Assembly: GCA_003427395.1 (NCBI GenBank)
Contig: BFEA01000331.1
Coordinates: 1,124,114 to 1,168,161, forward strand
Length of the DNA: 44,048 nt
Source: Chara braunii
Lineage: Eukaryota; Streptophyta; Charophyceae; Charales; Characeae
Direction of reading: 5' to 3'
Both the position numbers and the translations under genes were made by a program. Each line of letters starts with the position of its first letter. The first letter of the stretch is position 1. The notes beneath the pieces are model-generated. The model was not told the DNA's origin. It saw only the letters and a list, made by a program, of their open reading frames with translations, and did no database searches. Shown here one piece after another: positions 1 through 9,509 of this stretch.

Positions 1-79
<79 letters not shown>
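1..79. repeat. (GT)n(GA)n microsatellite
   Basis: A short GT run passes into an uninterrupted GA run of about 64 bases. It is simple sequence at the window edge. Confidence 0.97.
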
Positions 80-81
<2 letters not shown>

Positions 82-955
82 TTGTCTGACCAGGTGATTA
101 TTACGGTACGTCGGCGAATAGTTCAATGATTCGAGCAATGAGTCAGTTAGGGATTGTTTTTGTGGGAAAGGTTATCACCAAACAATAGTATCGAGTGAAT
201 CAGATGCCCATTACGTGGGAGCTGAACTAGGGAAGCTAGCCAATTAAGGAGGAGAGTCTCTCTGAATGATAGAGGTAATCAGTCAAAACTCCAGCATAAA
301 GCCAGGTAATAGCTCGGCCGCCGTGTGCATCGAGGCAAGTAAGAATTGAATCAGACTATTGTTTAGCCAAGTAATTACTACTATGCTTAGATTGCGAGCG
401 TGTTAGCGTGTTATAGAGCCAATAGATTCACTCGCTAATCGCTAATCGCTAATCGCTTCACTCTATTCTACTCATGACGTTGGGCTAGCTAGGTGATTAA
501 TTGACTATCCTCCTATTGTAAGCTTCCAATAGATATAGCCAACAAATAGCCAAGAAATAGCCAATTAATAGCCAAGAAATAGCCAAGAAATAGCCAAGAA
601 ATAGCTAATTAATATAGCCAGTAGTAATGACGTTGTGCTATCTAGGTGATCAGTAGACCATCTTATTGTAAGCTCTTGACAATTGAGCCAATACATAGTC
701 TAGTAGCCTGCCAATTGCTAACAAATAGGCAATACATCGCCCACAATTAGTCAATCAATGGTCGGGAAACAGCCAGGGGTACTGAGTGTCGAGCGAATCA
801 GGTAATTGCTTTGTTTCGCTATTGAGACATGGATGTATATATAAAAAAAAATAACAATGAAACATCAGCTCAGTAGTTTAGAACTAACTACAGTGAGCCA
901 GGTGATCTTTTGTATGCAGAGGCATTTGTAACATTATTTGAGCTTTTGGGCCAGC
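80..955. other. Gene-free AT-rich stretch
   Basis: No open frame of note and no recognisable gene is seen. Short direct repeats occur (see 535-621), as does a scattered 'gttagctaatcgc' type motif. It may be upstream intron or intergenic DNA of the helicase gene. Confidence 0.6.
535..621. repeat. Short tandem repeat, 'AATAGCCAAGA' type
   Basis: A unit close to AATAGCCAAGA is repeated about six to seven times, with some AATAGCCAATT variants. Confidence 0.85.
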
Positions 956-982
956 TTTTTTTTTTTTTTTTTTTTTTTTTTT
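956..982. repeat. Poly-T run (27 nt)
   Basis: Homopolymer run. It could be the poly-A tail of a minus-strand retroposon, but no element body is recognised next to it. Confidence 0.9.
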
Positions 983-1107
983 GGAACTTGCACAGGTAAC
1001 GAAAATATCACAGACGAAGTGACCATCCGGGTAGACTGTGAGGACCCCGGCCTCGACTGTTTTTCAATTGGAAATATAAGCCTTGGGCACAGGGCCCGTG
1101 ATTAAGG

Positions 1108-1640
1108 AAAAAAAATAAAAATAAAAAATCGCAGACGGTTAACAATTACTGTCGAGGCAGTGGATGAATGATACGTAAATGACTTTATGAGAGTTCGAAC
1201 TCTTTCGCCGACGGTTGTTAACCATTGTGGTGCATTGTAGTTTCTGGTTAGTAATTAAACCAACCAGTAATTAACTTGGGGTGAAAGATTAACCCAACCC
1301 CTGTACAGATTCGCAATCGAAGTCCCAATCCTTTCTGTTTTTTTTTTGTTTTTTTTTCCCCCTACTTCCTCTGTTGAATTCCTTATCTGACTGCCAGTTT
1401 GAACTCTCATCCAGTCATCTATTTATTCTCTCTCTCTCTGTGCAGCAGTATCTGTCTGCAGTTTCAGTTTTTTACCTGGCTAGGTCAATACAATGGTTAA
1501 GGTCCTGCTGCTGAAAAATGGTTAACGTTGTGCTGACTGAGCGTTCGAACTCTCATTATTAAAAAAGTCAGATGTGTATATATTTTAGTATTAGTATTCT
1601 CTGCCTCGACAGTGCAGCTGTGATTTTTTTTTTTCGCCAT
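1108..1640. repeat. Foldback-type element with ~80-bp imperfect inverted ends
   Basis: The left arm (about 1120-1207) contains AATCGCAG, ACTGTCGAGGCAG and GAGAGTTCGAAC in that order. The right arm (about 1547-1635) carries the same blocks in reverse complement (GTTCGAACTCTC, CTGCCTCGACAGT). The arms flank about 340 bp of non-coding DNA. It is probably a non-autonomous DNA element. No target-site duplication was pinned down. Confidence 0.55.
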
Positions 1641-1829
1641 CTACCTGCACGCCTGCGCGCTGCAATTGAGAAAAAACTAACGTTGGACAGACATAATGAA
1701 TAAGAAGACGTCTGGCAGTCGTATTGGGAATCCTAGTGGGAAAGAGAGAAGATGGAGAGGAGTCCTATATTGACCCAGCTGACAAAGAGGGAAGCATTGA
1801 GCATTGGAAAGGGGAAGAAAAGAAAAGAC

Positions 1830-1980
1830 GGCCTAGTTCAGTCAGTTGGTACACCCCTGAACTGTTGAAATGCAGACCCATGTTCGAATCCAGATGCGCA
1901 CTCAGATGAACAGAATAATTCTAAATTACCAGGGGAGGTCAGTTCAGAGATCATATCTCAAGGCCGTCGCCTTTTTTCGA
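1830..1980 (+). mobile_element. tRNA-derived SINE (family with conserved 3' tail)
   Basis: The head reads like a tRNA gene. An A-box-like GGCCTAGTTCAGTCAGTTGG begins at 1830 and a B box GTTCGAATCC lies about 45 nt downstream, matching internal RNA polymerase III promoters. The body ends in a tail containing ATCTCAAGGCCGTCGCC followed by a T-run. The same tail recurs in copies at 13529-13676, 19574-19730 and 37446-37520. It is non-coding and would depend on a LINE partner (family knowledge). Confidence 0.75.
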
Positions 1981-1997
1981 AAAACGAGAGAGGGTCA

Positions 1998-2290
1998 GAA
2001 TGAGTCCATCGTCTTCCTTCTTCTTTCTTTTTTCTTCTTCTTCTTCTTTTTTCATTCGTCTCTTTTTTTTCCTTCTCATTCTTCTTCTTCTTCATCGGCG
2101 TCGTCTTCTTTTTGTGTGTGTACGCTATGATCTTCACAGACCAGATGCACGGGAGGGAAGAAATAATTCCTCTTCGTCTTCTTCTTCTTCTTTTTCTTTT
2201 CTTCTTCGTCTTCTTCTTTTTCTTCTTCTTCTTTTTTTTTTCCTTCTTCTTCGTCTTCTTCTTCTTTTTCTGTGTGTGCTTTGATCTTCA
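1998..2290. repeat. Pyrimidine-rich (TTC)n tract, interrupted
   Basis: Long TTC/TTTC runs on the + strand are broken by two related islands (near 2126 and 2280) with a 'gatcttcac...cagatgcac' motif. Open frames here in either strand are low-complexity artefacts (poly F/L/S or poly K/E). Confidence 0.85.
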
Positions 2291-2494
2291 CCGAACAGAT
2301 GCACCGAAGTTATCTGGCGGGGTATTATGTTGGGAATGGTGGTGACGAGGTGGAGGTGGGCGCACTGCGTTTTTTTTTTTTTTTTTTTTTTCCCTTTCCC
2401 ATTTGTCTGATTTACGTTATCGGAGGAAGGGGGATGGTTATAACTTATAACCTCTGAGTTATGCTGATTACGTCATAGCAAACTCATCAAGTAT

Positions 2495-2990
2495 TAAGTA
2501 CTACCTCCATCCACGTGGGCGGCCTTGGACGCAAGAGGTTCTGAACAGGGGGAGTTATAAGGAAGATAAAAAACTGAACTCATATTTTCCTGTTTTTTTT
2601 CTTTTTTTCCTTTTTTTCTTTTTTTCGCATTTGCGCTCTGATATTCATGTGACTATATATGTGACGATATATATATAAAAACTGAATTTATATTTTCCTG
2701 TTTTTTTCTTTTTTTCCTTCTTTTCTTTTTTTCGCATTTGCGCTCTGATATTCATGTGACAATATATCGTCACAAACAGAACTGCCCGGTAAACCGTAGG
2801 CAGAGAGAGAGAAGAGGACAACAAACGAGGGGCTGTGACAAACTGTGACGATATATATAAAAAACTGAATTTATATTTTCCTGTTTTTTTCTTTTTTTCC
2901 TTCTTTTCTTTTTTTCGCATTTGCGCTCTGATATTCATGTGATGATATATCTCATTATATAATTCTGTATGTGCACATGACAAGTGTTAT
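2495..2990. repeat. Composite repeat cluster related to the hammerhead-bearing repeat at 7.4-7.8 kb
   Basis: Three direct copies (starting near 2564, 2679 and 2861) run from 'aactgaa..atattttcctg' through T-rich DNA to 'cgcatttgcgctctgatattcatgtga'. Between copies two and three lies, in reverse orientation, the module 'gtttgtcacagcccctcg...ggtttaccgggcagttct' that follows the ribozyme at 7479. The block 'ccacgtgggcggccttg.acgcaagaggtt' is shared with about 7676. No hammerhead core is present in this cluster. Confidence 0.75.
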
Positions 2991-3304
2991 AGCTGTCGGG
3001 CTTACGAATTGAATAAAAAGATTCAAAATCAAATCAATGGAAAATACGTAGTCTCCCAAAGCAGAGCCTTCTATTCTGTGTCTTGAAAGTTTGGACGCAT
3101 TTTTACTAAGTCAGGAGCTGAAAGTTGAACGGGAATGAATTTCGAACACTCCGTTTCAAAAACAAGTACACGGCGGCGAACCCGAATTACTGCAAGTTGT
3201 TGGTTGGCCGTTTATTGCACCCGCCGTTTGGCGCCGTTGGCCGCCGTTTACTGCTAACTGCTGGACTTACAGTGGTATTATTTCGTGTCAGCAGTAAACG
3301 GCGA

Positions 3305-3790
3305 TGCCGAAATGAGTAAATGTGAGTTGAGTTAATTTTAAGTCAATGTTAAGTTTCAGTTCGTTTCAAGTTAAGGTTGAGTTCATTTTAAGTTTATGTT
3401 GAGTTCATTCTAAGTTGATGTTGAGTTCATTTGAAGTTAAGGTCGAGTTAATGTTAAGTTAATGTCGAGTTAATGTTAAGTTAATGTCGAGTTAATGTTA
3501 AGTTAATCACAATGGCCAATCGTTTTTGTTGATGGGCCCGTAAGAGGGCGCGGGCTGCTTCACAAGTAGAGAGTAGAGAGGCAAGCAATAACGCGCTTGT
3601 ACAACCGTCTCTAATTTGAGTTAGTTCTAGTGAATGTTGAGTTAGTTCTAGTGAATGTTGAGTTAGTTCTAAGTTAAGGTTGAGTTAAGTCTAGTGAATG
3701 TTGAGTCCATTTTTTAAAGTTAATTTTGAGTTTTGAATGCTGAGCTAATGTTGAGTCCACCCATTTTAAGTCAATTTTGAGTTTTTCTGT
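3305..3790. repeat. Degenerate tandem repeat of GAGTTAATGTTAAGTTAA type
   Basis: Irregular ~11/22-bp units built from 'gagtt(a/c)at' and 'aagttaatgt' extend over ~480 bp. They are interrupted near 3500-3615 by unrelated sequence. No coding potential. Confidence 0.8.
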
Positions 3791-4267
3791 GTTCGCCGCC
3801 GTTTACTTCTGAATCCTAAATTGCCCCTTTTTTCCCACATGAAGGGTTGGGATGTGTCAGGGCAGCGGTCCAGATTTTACCATTCTGCTACTAGACCACA
3901 GTGTCCCAAGGCCTGCACCTAAGCTGGGTAGTGGTCCCAGTATTGCTTTCTTCCGGGTTGTTCGTTGAGGTTTTCCCGGCCTCTCTTTTTGGGTGGTAAT
4001 AAGAATGAGCAGAGTTTCTTTGGAAAAAAAAAAAAGAAAAAAAAAAGAAGAAGCTACAAAACCGTCCCGGTTGGATTTCTGTATGTTTGTGAAAGGAATC
4101 AGCGGTGAGATGATCAAATTGTCGAAGTAAGAATTTTTGGGGTAGAGAGAGCCGCTCTTCGTTTTTTTTTTCTTTTTTTCCCTTCTGTCCCGTGTTTTCC
4201 GGGTCCACAAGCCTCGCTTCGTTCGTAATTTGTCTAAGTATCAATATGCCCGTGCTCCTCTGGACTA

Positions 4268-4372
4268 CCGTCTTCCCCCGAACATAACGCACCCTAAGAA
4301 TAAATGTATACGAGTTATATTTCCGTCCAGATACAGCCAAAATGAGGGTGCGTTGTGTTCGGATGAAGACGG
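4268..4372. mobile_element. TA-flanked MITE, copy a
   Basis: Ends read CCGTCTTCCCCCGAAC at the left and GTTCGGATGAAGACGG at the right, nearly exact inverted repeats. TA lies at 4266-4267 and 4373-4374, as expected for a Tc1/mariner-type target duplication. The inner ends (CGCACCCT / AGGGTGCG) also pair. The element is ~105 bp and non-coding. Confidence 0.75.
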
Positions 4373-4389
4373 TAGTAATTTGATCACTC

Positions 4390-5135
4390 GATGTTCCTTC
4401 CCTTTTTTTTTCTCCGTCTTCCTTCCTCCCCTTTTGTTCTCTATCTTCCCCCCCCCCCTTGCTCGCGTTGCTGCTCTTACTTCTTCCCCCGTGCTCACTC
4501 CTCTAAGCCCCATCCTCTCTCCCTCTTCCTATCGTCTTCCCACCATCTCCAGCCCTCTTCCTTCCCCGTCTTCCGCTTTACATGTTGCTTCTCTTTCTTG
4601 CGTTTCTGCTGCTGCTCCCTCTTCCCCCGTGCGCACTCCCCTAAGCCCCCTCCTCTCTCCCTCTTCCTATCTTCTTCCCACCATCTCCATCCCTCTTCCT
4701 TCCCCGTCTTACATGCTACTTCTCTCTCGTTCTCTCTTCTCGTTATATCTTTTTCCCCGTTCCTTTTCCCGCCGTCTTTCGGGACTTCCTCCTTGCCTCT
4801 TCGTCCTCTCTCTCTCTCTCCTACTACTTTCTCTCCCTTTCGTTCAGTTAGTCTTTGTTTTTCTCTTCCTGCTATTTCGGCCCCCCCCTCTCCTCTCTTC
4901 CCACTCTCTTTTTCCCACCCTGCCGTCTCTCTCTATTCTGTCACGCTTCTCTCTTTCCGTTCTTCAATCAACCGCTGCCTCCCTTGCTTGTTCATCTTCC
5001 CTTCCCCTCCTCCCCCATCCTCTCCCTGTATTTTGTTTTTTTCATTCTTTACCCGATGGTTATTCCTTGTATCTGGTCACTTTGTCATCCTCTTCATATC
5101 TTCACTGCTATTGATCTTCTCGCTTACCTGAGCTC
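4390..5135. repeat. ~740-bp pyrimidine-rich tract
   Basis: The + strand is very strongly C+T biased. A ~137-bp internal duplication is present: 'gtgctcactcctctaagccc' near 4491 and 'gtgcgcactcccctaagccc' near 4628, each followed by the same 'ctctctccctcttcctat' block. The 294- and 246-codon open frames across it encode only S/P/L/F-rich sequence and are not taken as genes. Confidence 0.85.
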
Positions 5136-5408
5136 CCTCCTTGTGTTTCGGCTGTACTGCTGTCTTACCCCGAATACAGTGCACCCTCATTATGATATTG
5201 TTATTGGGCCTCAAAGGTGGCTTGTTCAGTAACATTCACGGTCAGTGTGCTGATAATAAGAAGGGTGTGCTATTTTTGGGCGGAGGTCGGTAGAGAGCTC
5301 TCATGCGTCGGCGGTATTGGAGCTGTCCGCTTTCCTGATAACAGCTTGAAAAAAAAACAAAAAAAACGAACTTGTCCATGTGGCGATGCTCATCGGGCCT
5401 CCTTCCAG
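5136..5408. other. Gene-free stretch with a decayed MITE end
   Basis: At about 5161 'tcttaccccgaatacagtgcaccctcattat' resembles one half of the TA-flanked MITE family. The other half is not recognisable. Nothing else is seen. Confidence 0.4.
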
Positions 5409-5515
5409 TACACTCACCGAATGTTCAAAATGAGAATGGATCTTCTGCTAAAACATGGGAAGATACGCCGCCAGATTTTTTTTTGGTCTTTTGTGCATGT
5501 GGTGGTGAGTAGTGT
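5409..5515. repeat. Dispersed ~105-bp repeat with inverted ends, copy 1
   Basis: It runs from 'actcaccgaatgttc' to 'gtggtgagtag', so the ends ACTCACC and GGTGAGT are inverted. The interior ('atcttctgctaaaacatgggaaga', 'tcttttgtgcat') is shared with a second copy at 18225-18330. Probably a MITE. Confidence 0.55.
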
Positions 5516-5611
5516 AGCGAGGCCCGTAATCATTGGTGGACAAGGTTTTGAATAAAAGAAACTGAAAAAAAAAGAAAGGCAAGAACGAAACGCACAGCAG
5601 GAAGACTCTAG

Positions 5612-6400
5612 GTGCGACAAATCTGCATTTTACCCCAATTCCGCTCATCATACACTTTCCGCACGAGTGCCAATGCTTCGCTCTCGACTTCCCTGAGACG
5701 AAGGAAATGTGAAGACTTCATTCATCAAACTGTCTCACACACTCTTCGCCTTTCCGTGTCGGTATCACTCTTCCTTGGCCCTCTGTTTGTTCATCATACA
5801 CTTTCCAGTGTGGCTCTGCCAGTGTGGCTCTCTCAGAAGAACCATGCTCTTCCTTGGCCCCCCCTCTGTTTGTTCATCATACACTTTCCAGTGTGGCTCT
5901 GCCAGTGTGGCTCTCTGCTCAGAAGTACCATGCTCTTCCTTGGCCCTCTGTTTGTTCATCATACACTTTCCAGTGTGGTTCTGCCAGTGTGGCTCTCTCA
6001 GAAGAACCATGCTCTTCCTTGGCCCTCTGTTTGTTCATCATACACTTTCAAGTGTGGCTCTGCCAGTGTGGCTCTCTGCTCAGAAGAACCATGCTCTTCC
6101 TTGGCCCTCTGTTTGTTCATCATACGCTTTCCATTCGAGCGGATGCTTTCTTTGCTCGTCTTTCCAGGACGGAGGAAACCTCAAAACTTGTTCATCAAAC
6201 TGTTTCGTTTCCGTCGCTCCTCGTCCTCTGTGGCCGTGGCCTTTCTCTGCCCGTGTGGTTCTTCTCTCAGAAGAACCATGCTCGCTCTTCCTCTGCACGA
6301 TGCTTTGCTCGTCCTCCCTGGGCGGAGGAAATGTGAAAACTTCATCAAACCGTTTCGCACTGCTCTTTGCCTTTCTGTCTCGCCGTCAAATTGTTGATGC
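5612..6400. repeat. Tandem array with ~80-bp units, inside a larger duplicated block
   Basis: About five units begin at 5768, 5850, 5933, 6012 and 6091. Each runs 'ttccttggccctctgtttg', 'ttcatcatacactttc', 'agtgtggctctgccagtgtgg', 'agaagaaccatgctc'. Flanks (5640-5760, 6125-6230, 6300-6395) repeat a 'cgaggaaa..aacttcatcaaactgtttcg' block. The unit length keeps several frames open at once, giving 170-261-codon frames with repeated W/L/S/C-rich peptides. I consider these artefacts of the repeat. Confidence 0.85.
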
Positions 6401-6404
6401 AGGT

Positions 6405-6990
6405 ATCGATTTTATTATAGTTTATTATCTCTCGTCTGCTTTTTCCTTTTCCTTTTTTCCTTTTCTTTGAGCTGTTCAGAGTCCCAGTTTCTGCCACCGT
6501 CTCTTAAACGATTAACGAAGTTGCTTGCGAACTGTGTTTTTTTTTTTTCCCCTATTTTTTTCCCCATCAATTTGCCCATATAGGGCATCACATTATAGCT
6601 CAACAAAGGGAGGCCGGGGGAACTGTTTTTTTGGCAAACATCCTCCTTTTTTTTTTTTTTTTTTTTTTTTTGGGGTATAAAGCCCAGGGTGTTGTAGAGG
6701 CCAAGGACCAGACCCGCGGCCATTACTGACAGCGGCAGCAATGGTTGTCCTGACAGGATAGGCCACCTACCCCTACCCATCCCCACAAGTTAATACTTCC
6801 AGCGCACCCCAGGGGGTCCCTGCTATCCTACCTCTGTGTGACCAGCACTCAGGACCATCACCCTACCCGCATACGTTATTGTGAACACTACGTGTGAGTG
6901 TGTAGTCGCGTTGGCCATACACGCTTTGGCGCCTCGTGAGCTTTTTAGACTTATCGGCAATTTCTTTGTAATGTCGTTCTGTGCCATTTG
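6405..6990. other. Gene-free stretch with T-runs
   Basis: T-runs lie at 6537-6548 and 6647-6671. The block 'ggacagaccc..ggccattactgacagcgg' is unremarkable. No gene or structured RNA recognised. Confidence 0.5.
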
Positions 6991-6994
6991 TGTC

Positions 6995-7240
6995 CTCTGG
7001 CTGTGATGAAGTGGTGCCAGTCTGTGAGTTACCTTATCCGGGGCATGCAAAGTCTCATGTTGTAGTCTTCTTCTTGTCTTTCTTTTCTTCTTCTAACATA
7101 AAATAAGTGTAATGTAATAGAATATAGTGATCTAATGATGATGATGGGCTGTGATAAAGTGGTGCCAGTCTGTCAGTTGTTGCCTTGTCCAAGGCATCGA
7201 AAGTCTCTGTTTTCATCTTCCTTCTTCTTCTTCTTCTTTT
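6995..7240. repeat. ~147-bp tandem duplication
   Basis: 'tgtgat(g/a)aagtggtgccagtctgt' occurs at about 7000 and 7148. Each is followed by 'ccttgtcc..ggcat..aaagtctc' and a TTC-rich end. Confidence 0.75.
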
Positions 7241-7427
7241 TCCTCTTATCTTTGTCTTTTCTTTCTAATATAAATTAGTATAATATATTGTAATATAATA
7301 ATGATGATGAAGATGATTATGATGGTGACCACGACTAGGACGGTGAGGAGGGTGGGCAGCGGCGTTGAGATATACGATCTTTACACTGATCGGCACCAAT
7401 TTACAGTGTAATCAGTGAGGGGATTCT

Positions 7428-7487
7428 GCAGACTGTTGAGGGTTCAGCCTCCTGATGAGTCGGTGAAACTCCGACGAAACAGTTTGT
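7428..7487 (+). ncRNA. Type III hammerhead ribozyme (intact)
   Basis: All elements of the self-cleaving fold can be placed by eye. Stem III: GCAGACTGT (7428-7436) pairs with ACAGTTTGT (7479-7487), 9 bp including two G-U. Cleavage would follow T7437 (position 17; triplet GUU). Stem I: GAGG (7438-7441) / CCTC (7448-7451), loop GTTCAG. Core CTGATGA (7452-7458). Stem II: GTCGG (7459-7463) / CCGAC (7471-7475), loop TGAAACT. Core GAA (7476-7478) followed by A15.1. Stems I and II are closed and stem III is open, so it is type III, the topology known from plant retrozymes and viroid-like RNAs. It heads a ~115-bp tandem repeat, consistent with ribozyme-processed retroelement monomers. Activity is inferred from the fold. 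Confidence 0.9.
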
Positions 7488-7675
7488 CACAGCCCCTCGT
7501 TTGTTGTCCTCTTCTCTCGCTCTGCCTACGGTTTACCGGGCAGTTCTATTTGTGACGATATATGAAGAGTCGGTGAAACTCCGACGAAACAGTTTGTCAC
7601 AGCCCCTCGTTTGTTGTCCTCTTCTCCCTCTCTGCCTACGGTTTACCGGGCAGTTCTATTTGATGATATATATCC
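7446..7675 (+). repeat. ~115-bp tandem duplication carrying the hammerhead 3' half
   Basis: The stretch from 'gagtcggtgaaactccgacg' through 'gtttaccgggcagttct' to 'gacgatatat' is present twice, starting near 7457 and 7567. In the second unit the upstream bases read 'atatgaa' instead of CTGATGA, so the catalytic core is lost although stem II and GAAAC remain. The unit continues into 'ccacgtgggcggccttgtacgc' shared with 2.5 kb. Confidence 0.85.
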
Positions 7676-7802
7676 ACGTGGGCGGCCTTGTACGCAAGAG
7701 GTTTTGAACAGGGAGAGTCTTGTAAGGAAGAAGATAAAAAATGAATTTATTTCTTCTTTTTTTCACGTTTGTGCTCAGATAAATTTGTGACGATATATAT
7801 AC

Positions 7803-7882
7803 TCGTCTGAGTTCATGGGGATTCGAACTGATCTCTGTATCTCAACAGCTCATGGGTGTACCAACCGAGCTAGGCCCGGTGG
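7803..7882 (-). mobile_element. tRNA-derived SINE head (5' part only)
   Basis: On the minus strand the sequence has an A-box-like GGCCTAGCTCGGTTGGTAC and, about 40 nt later, a B box GTTCGAATCCCC. After the B box the copy stops at 'ctcagacgagt' and abuts the hammerhead-bearing repeat. The conserved SINE tail is absent. Confidence 0.7.
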
Positions 7883-7922
7883 TGGTGCACGTGGTGATGA
7901 TGGTGATTGTGTTGGTAGTCAA

Positions 7923-7923
<1 letters not shown>

Positions 7924-7962
<39 letters not shown>
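7924..7962. repeat. (GAT)n microsatellite
   Basis: Thirteen or so GAT/ATG triplets; open frames here read as poly-Met or poly-His. Confidence 0.95.
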
Positions 7963-7964
<2 letters not shown>

Positions 7965-8002
7965 ACTGATGGAGCAAGAGACGAGGAAGATGGTGGCGAT
8001 GT

Positions 8003-8265
8003 TGATGACGAGGGACAATGATGGTAGTAGTCGTATCATCGACATAATGACATCGAGCAGGAGGACGGCGATGATGATGTTGGTCATGAAGAGGAAATGT
8101 TGATTGTGATGATGACGGTGATGTTGAAGAGGATGATGAGGGACAATGATGGTAGTCGTCATATGATCGACATAATGACGTCGAGCAGGAGGAGGACGAT
8201 GATGATGTTGGTCATGAAGAGGAAATCTTGATTGTGATGATGAGGCACACATGGTGATGCTTGCT
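8003..8265. repeat. ~131-bp tandem duplication, GAT-rich
   Basis: 'gagggacaatgatggtagt' occurs near 8008 and 8138. Both copies run through 'cgacataatgac(a/g)tcgagcagg' to 'gttggtcatgaagaggaaat'. The 189-codon minus-strand frame across it is His/Ser-rich low complexity and not taken as a gene. Confidence 0.85.
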
Positions 8266-8816
8266 GACGGTGATGCTGAAGAGGATGCGAGGGCGGGGAG
8301 GGAGGTGGTATGGTCAGAAGCAACACTCCGCCGAGTTATAGGATGGGGATGCCTATTGTGAGGGAAGACATGATTAGAATGAATGAATGAGGAATACTGA
8401 TGTCGACGCATGGATTTATTTCATGCCATGGGAAAGGTGGATAAAACTGTGTGTACACTGTAATTAGTTTGTGTCTTGTGTACGTACTACGTAGTGTATT
8501 TTTGTGGAATTTGGCCTGATGGCCTGGTGGTGCCCCATTTTGTTTGTTTTCAAGGCCGATCATATAGGTTGTAATTTAATTGATGGTCTTAGAACACTGA
8601 AACTCGGAATCCTGGTGGCCAAAGAACTCGAAGAAAAAAAAAAACACTTTGTCGCTCCTCCTATGACATATGTAGAGAAGAGACAAGATTAATAATTAAT
8701 AATGTACATAAAAGTTACAGATGGATGGTAGGATGGATGGACTATTGTGGCATTGATGAGGAAGTGGCACGGTTCCTGATGGTTGTTGGGTTTTGTGAAT
8801 CTGTTGTTCTGAGCAG

Positions 8817-8953
8817 AAAGCGGTTCTTCAGCCAGCCATGGAAGGGAGGGATCTCATTGGCCGTGCAAAGACGGGCACTGGCAAAACCCTTGCGTTTGGC
8901 ATCCCAATATTTGAAAGTCTGTTGCAGGAGTCCAAGGAGAGCAAGCGTGCAAG
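8817..8953 (+). CDS. RH3: RH3 exon: end of Q-motif region and motif I
   Basis: The acceptor is ...gagCAG at 8814-8816 and the donor is AAG|GTATGT after 8953. The exon starts in phase 0 with [17 protein letters not shown] and carries the Walker A motif AKTGTGKT. The last codon is split AG|G, which joins to the next exon as Arg. The ATG at 8838 is internal, not a start: DEAD-box proteins need an upstream '..FPIQ' segment, so an earlier exon must exist. Confidence 0.9.
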
Positions 8954-9449
8954 GTATGTCTGCTCGTCCTCCTTCTATAGTGACTCTGGCATGTGGGACG
9001 TGTTTGACATCTGCCACCGCATGCCACATGTGCTGTGTGTTCACACTTGACTTCTGGGACGTATCTGACCATGATCACGGTTAGATTCTGTCGAACGAGT
9101 ATGAGAGTGGGTAATGGCTTTGAGTCCCTGGATTTGAACAGTGATCTGTTTACCAACTGTCACATGTGCATGCGTGTCATCAGGTGCAAAACCACCTATG
9201 TCTCAGCGCAGGTTTGCAATGCGATCTTCTTTCAAGAATCAATACCTTATTGCGACTACCGCATGTGGGCACACCCGGCTAAAAGATAACCACACATGGG
9301 CACACCCAACAGAAAGGTCAGTTGGCTCCCATTGGGCACACCCAACAGAAAGATCAGTTGGCTCGCATGGGCACACCCAACAGAAAGATCAGTTGGCTCG
9401 CATGGGCACACTCAACAAAGCGATGTCCCCTGTGCTCTCCCCAGCCCCC

Positions 9450-9509
<60 letters not shown>

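Noticed and set aside
4230-5114. 294-codon open frame on the + strand
   Set aside because: It is pyrimidine-tract translation (Ser/Pro/Leu/Phe), open in more than one frame, with no domain and no splice context.
5612-6470. Open frames of 170-261 codons in all three + frames
   Set aside because: They come from an 80-bp tandem array. The same peptide blocks reappear in each frame, which marks repeat DNA and not a coding gene.
7842-8411. 189-codon minus-strand frame rich in His and Ser
   Set aside because: It is the complement of (GAT)n and a 131-bp tandem duplication; low complexity only.
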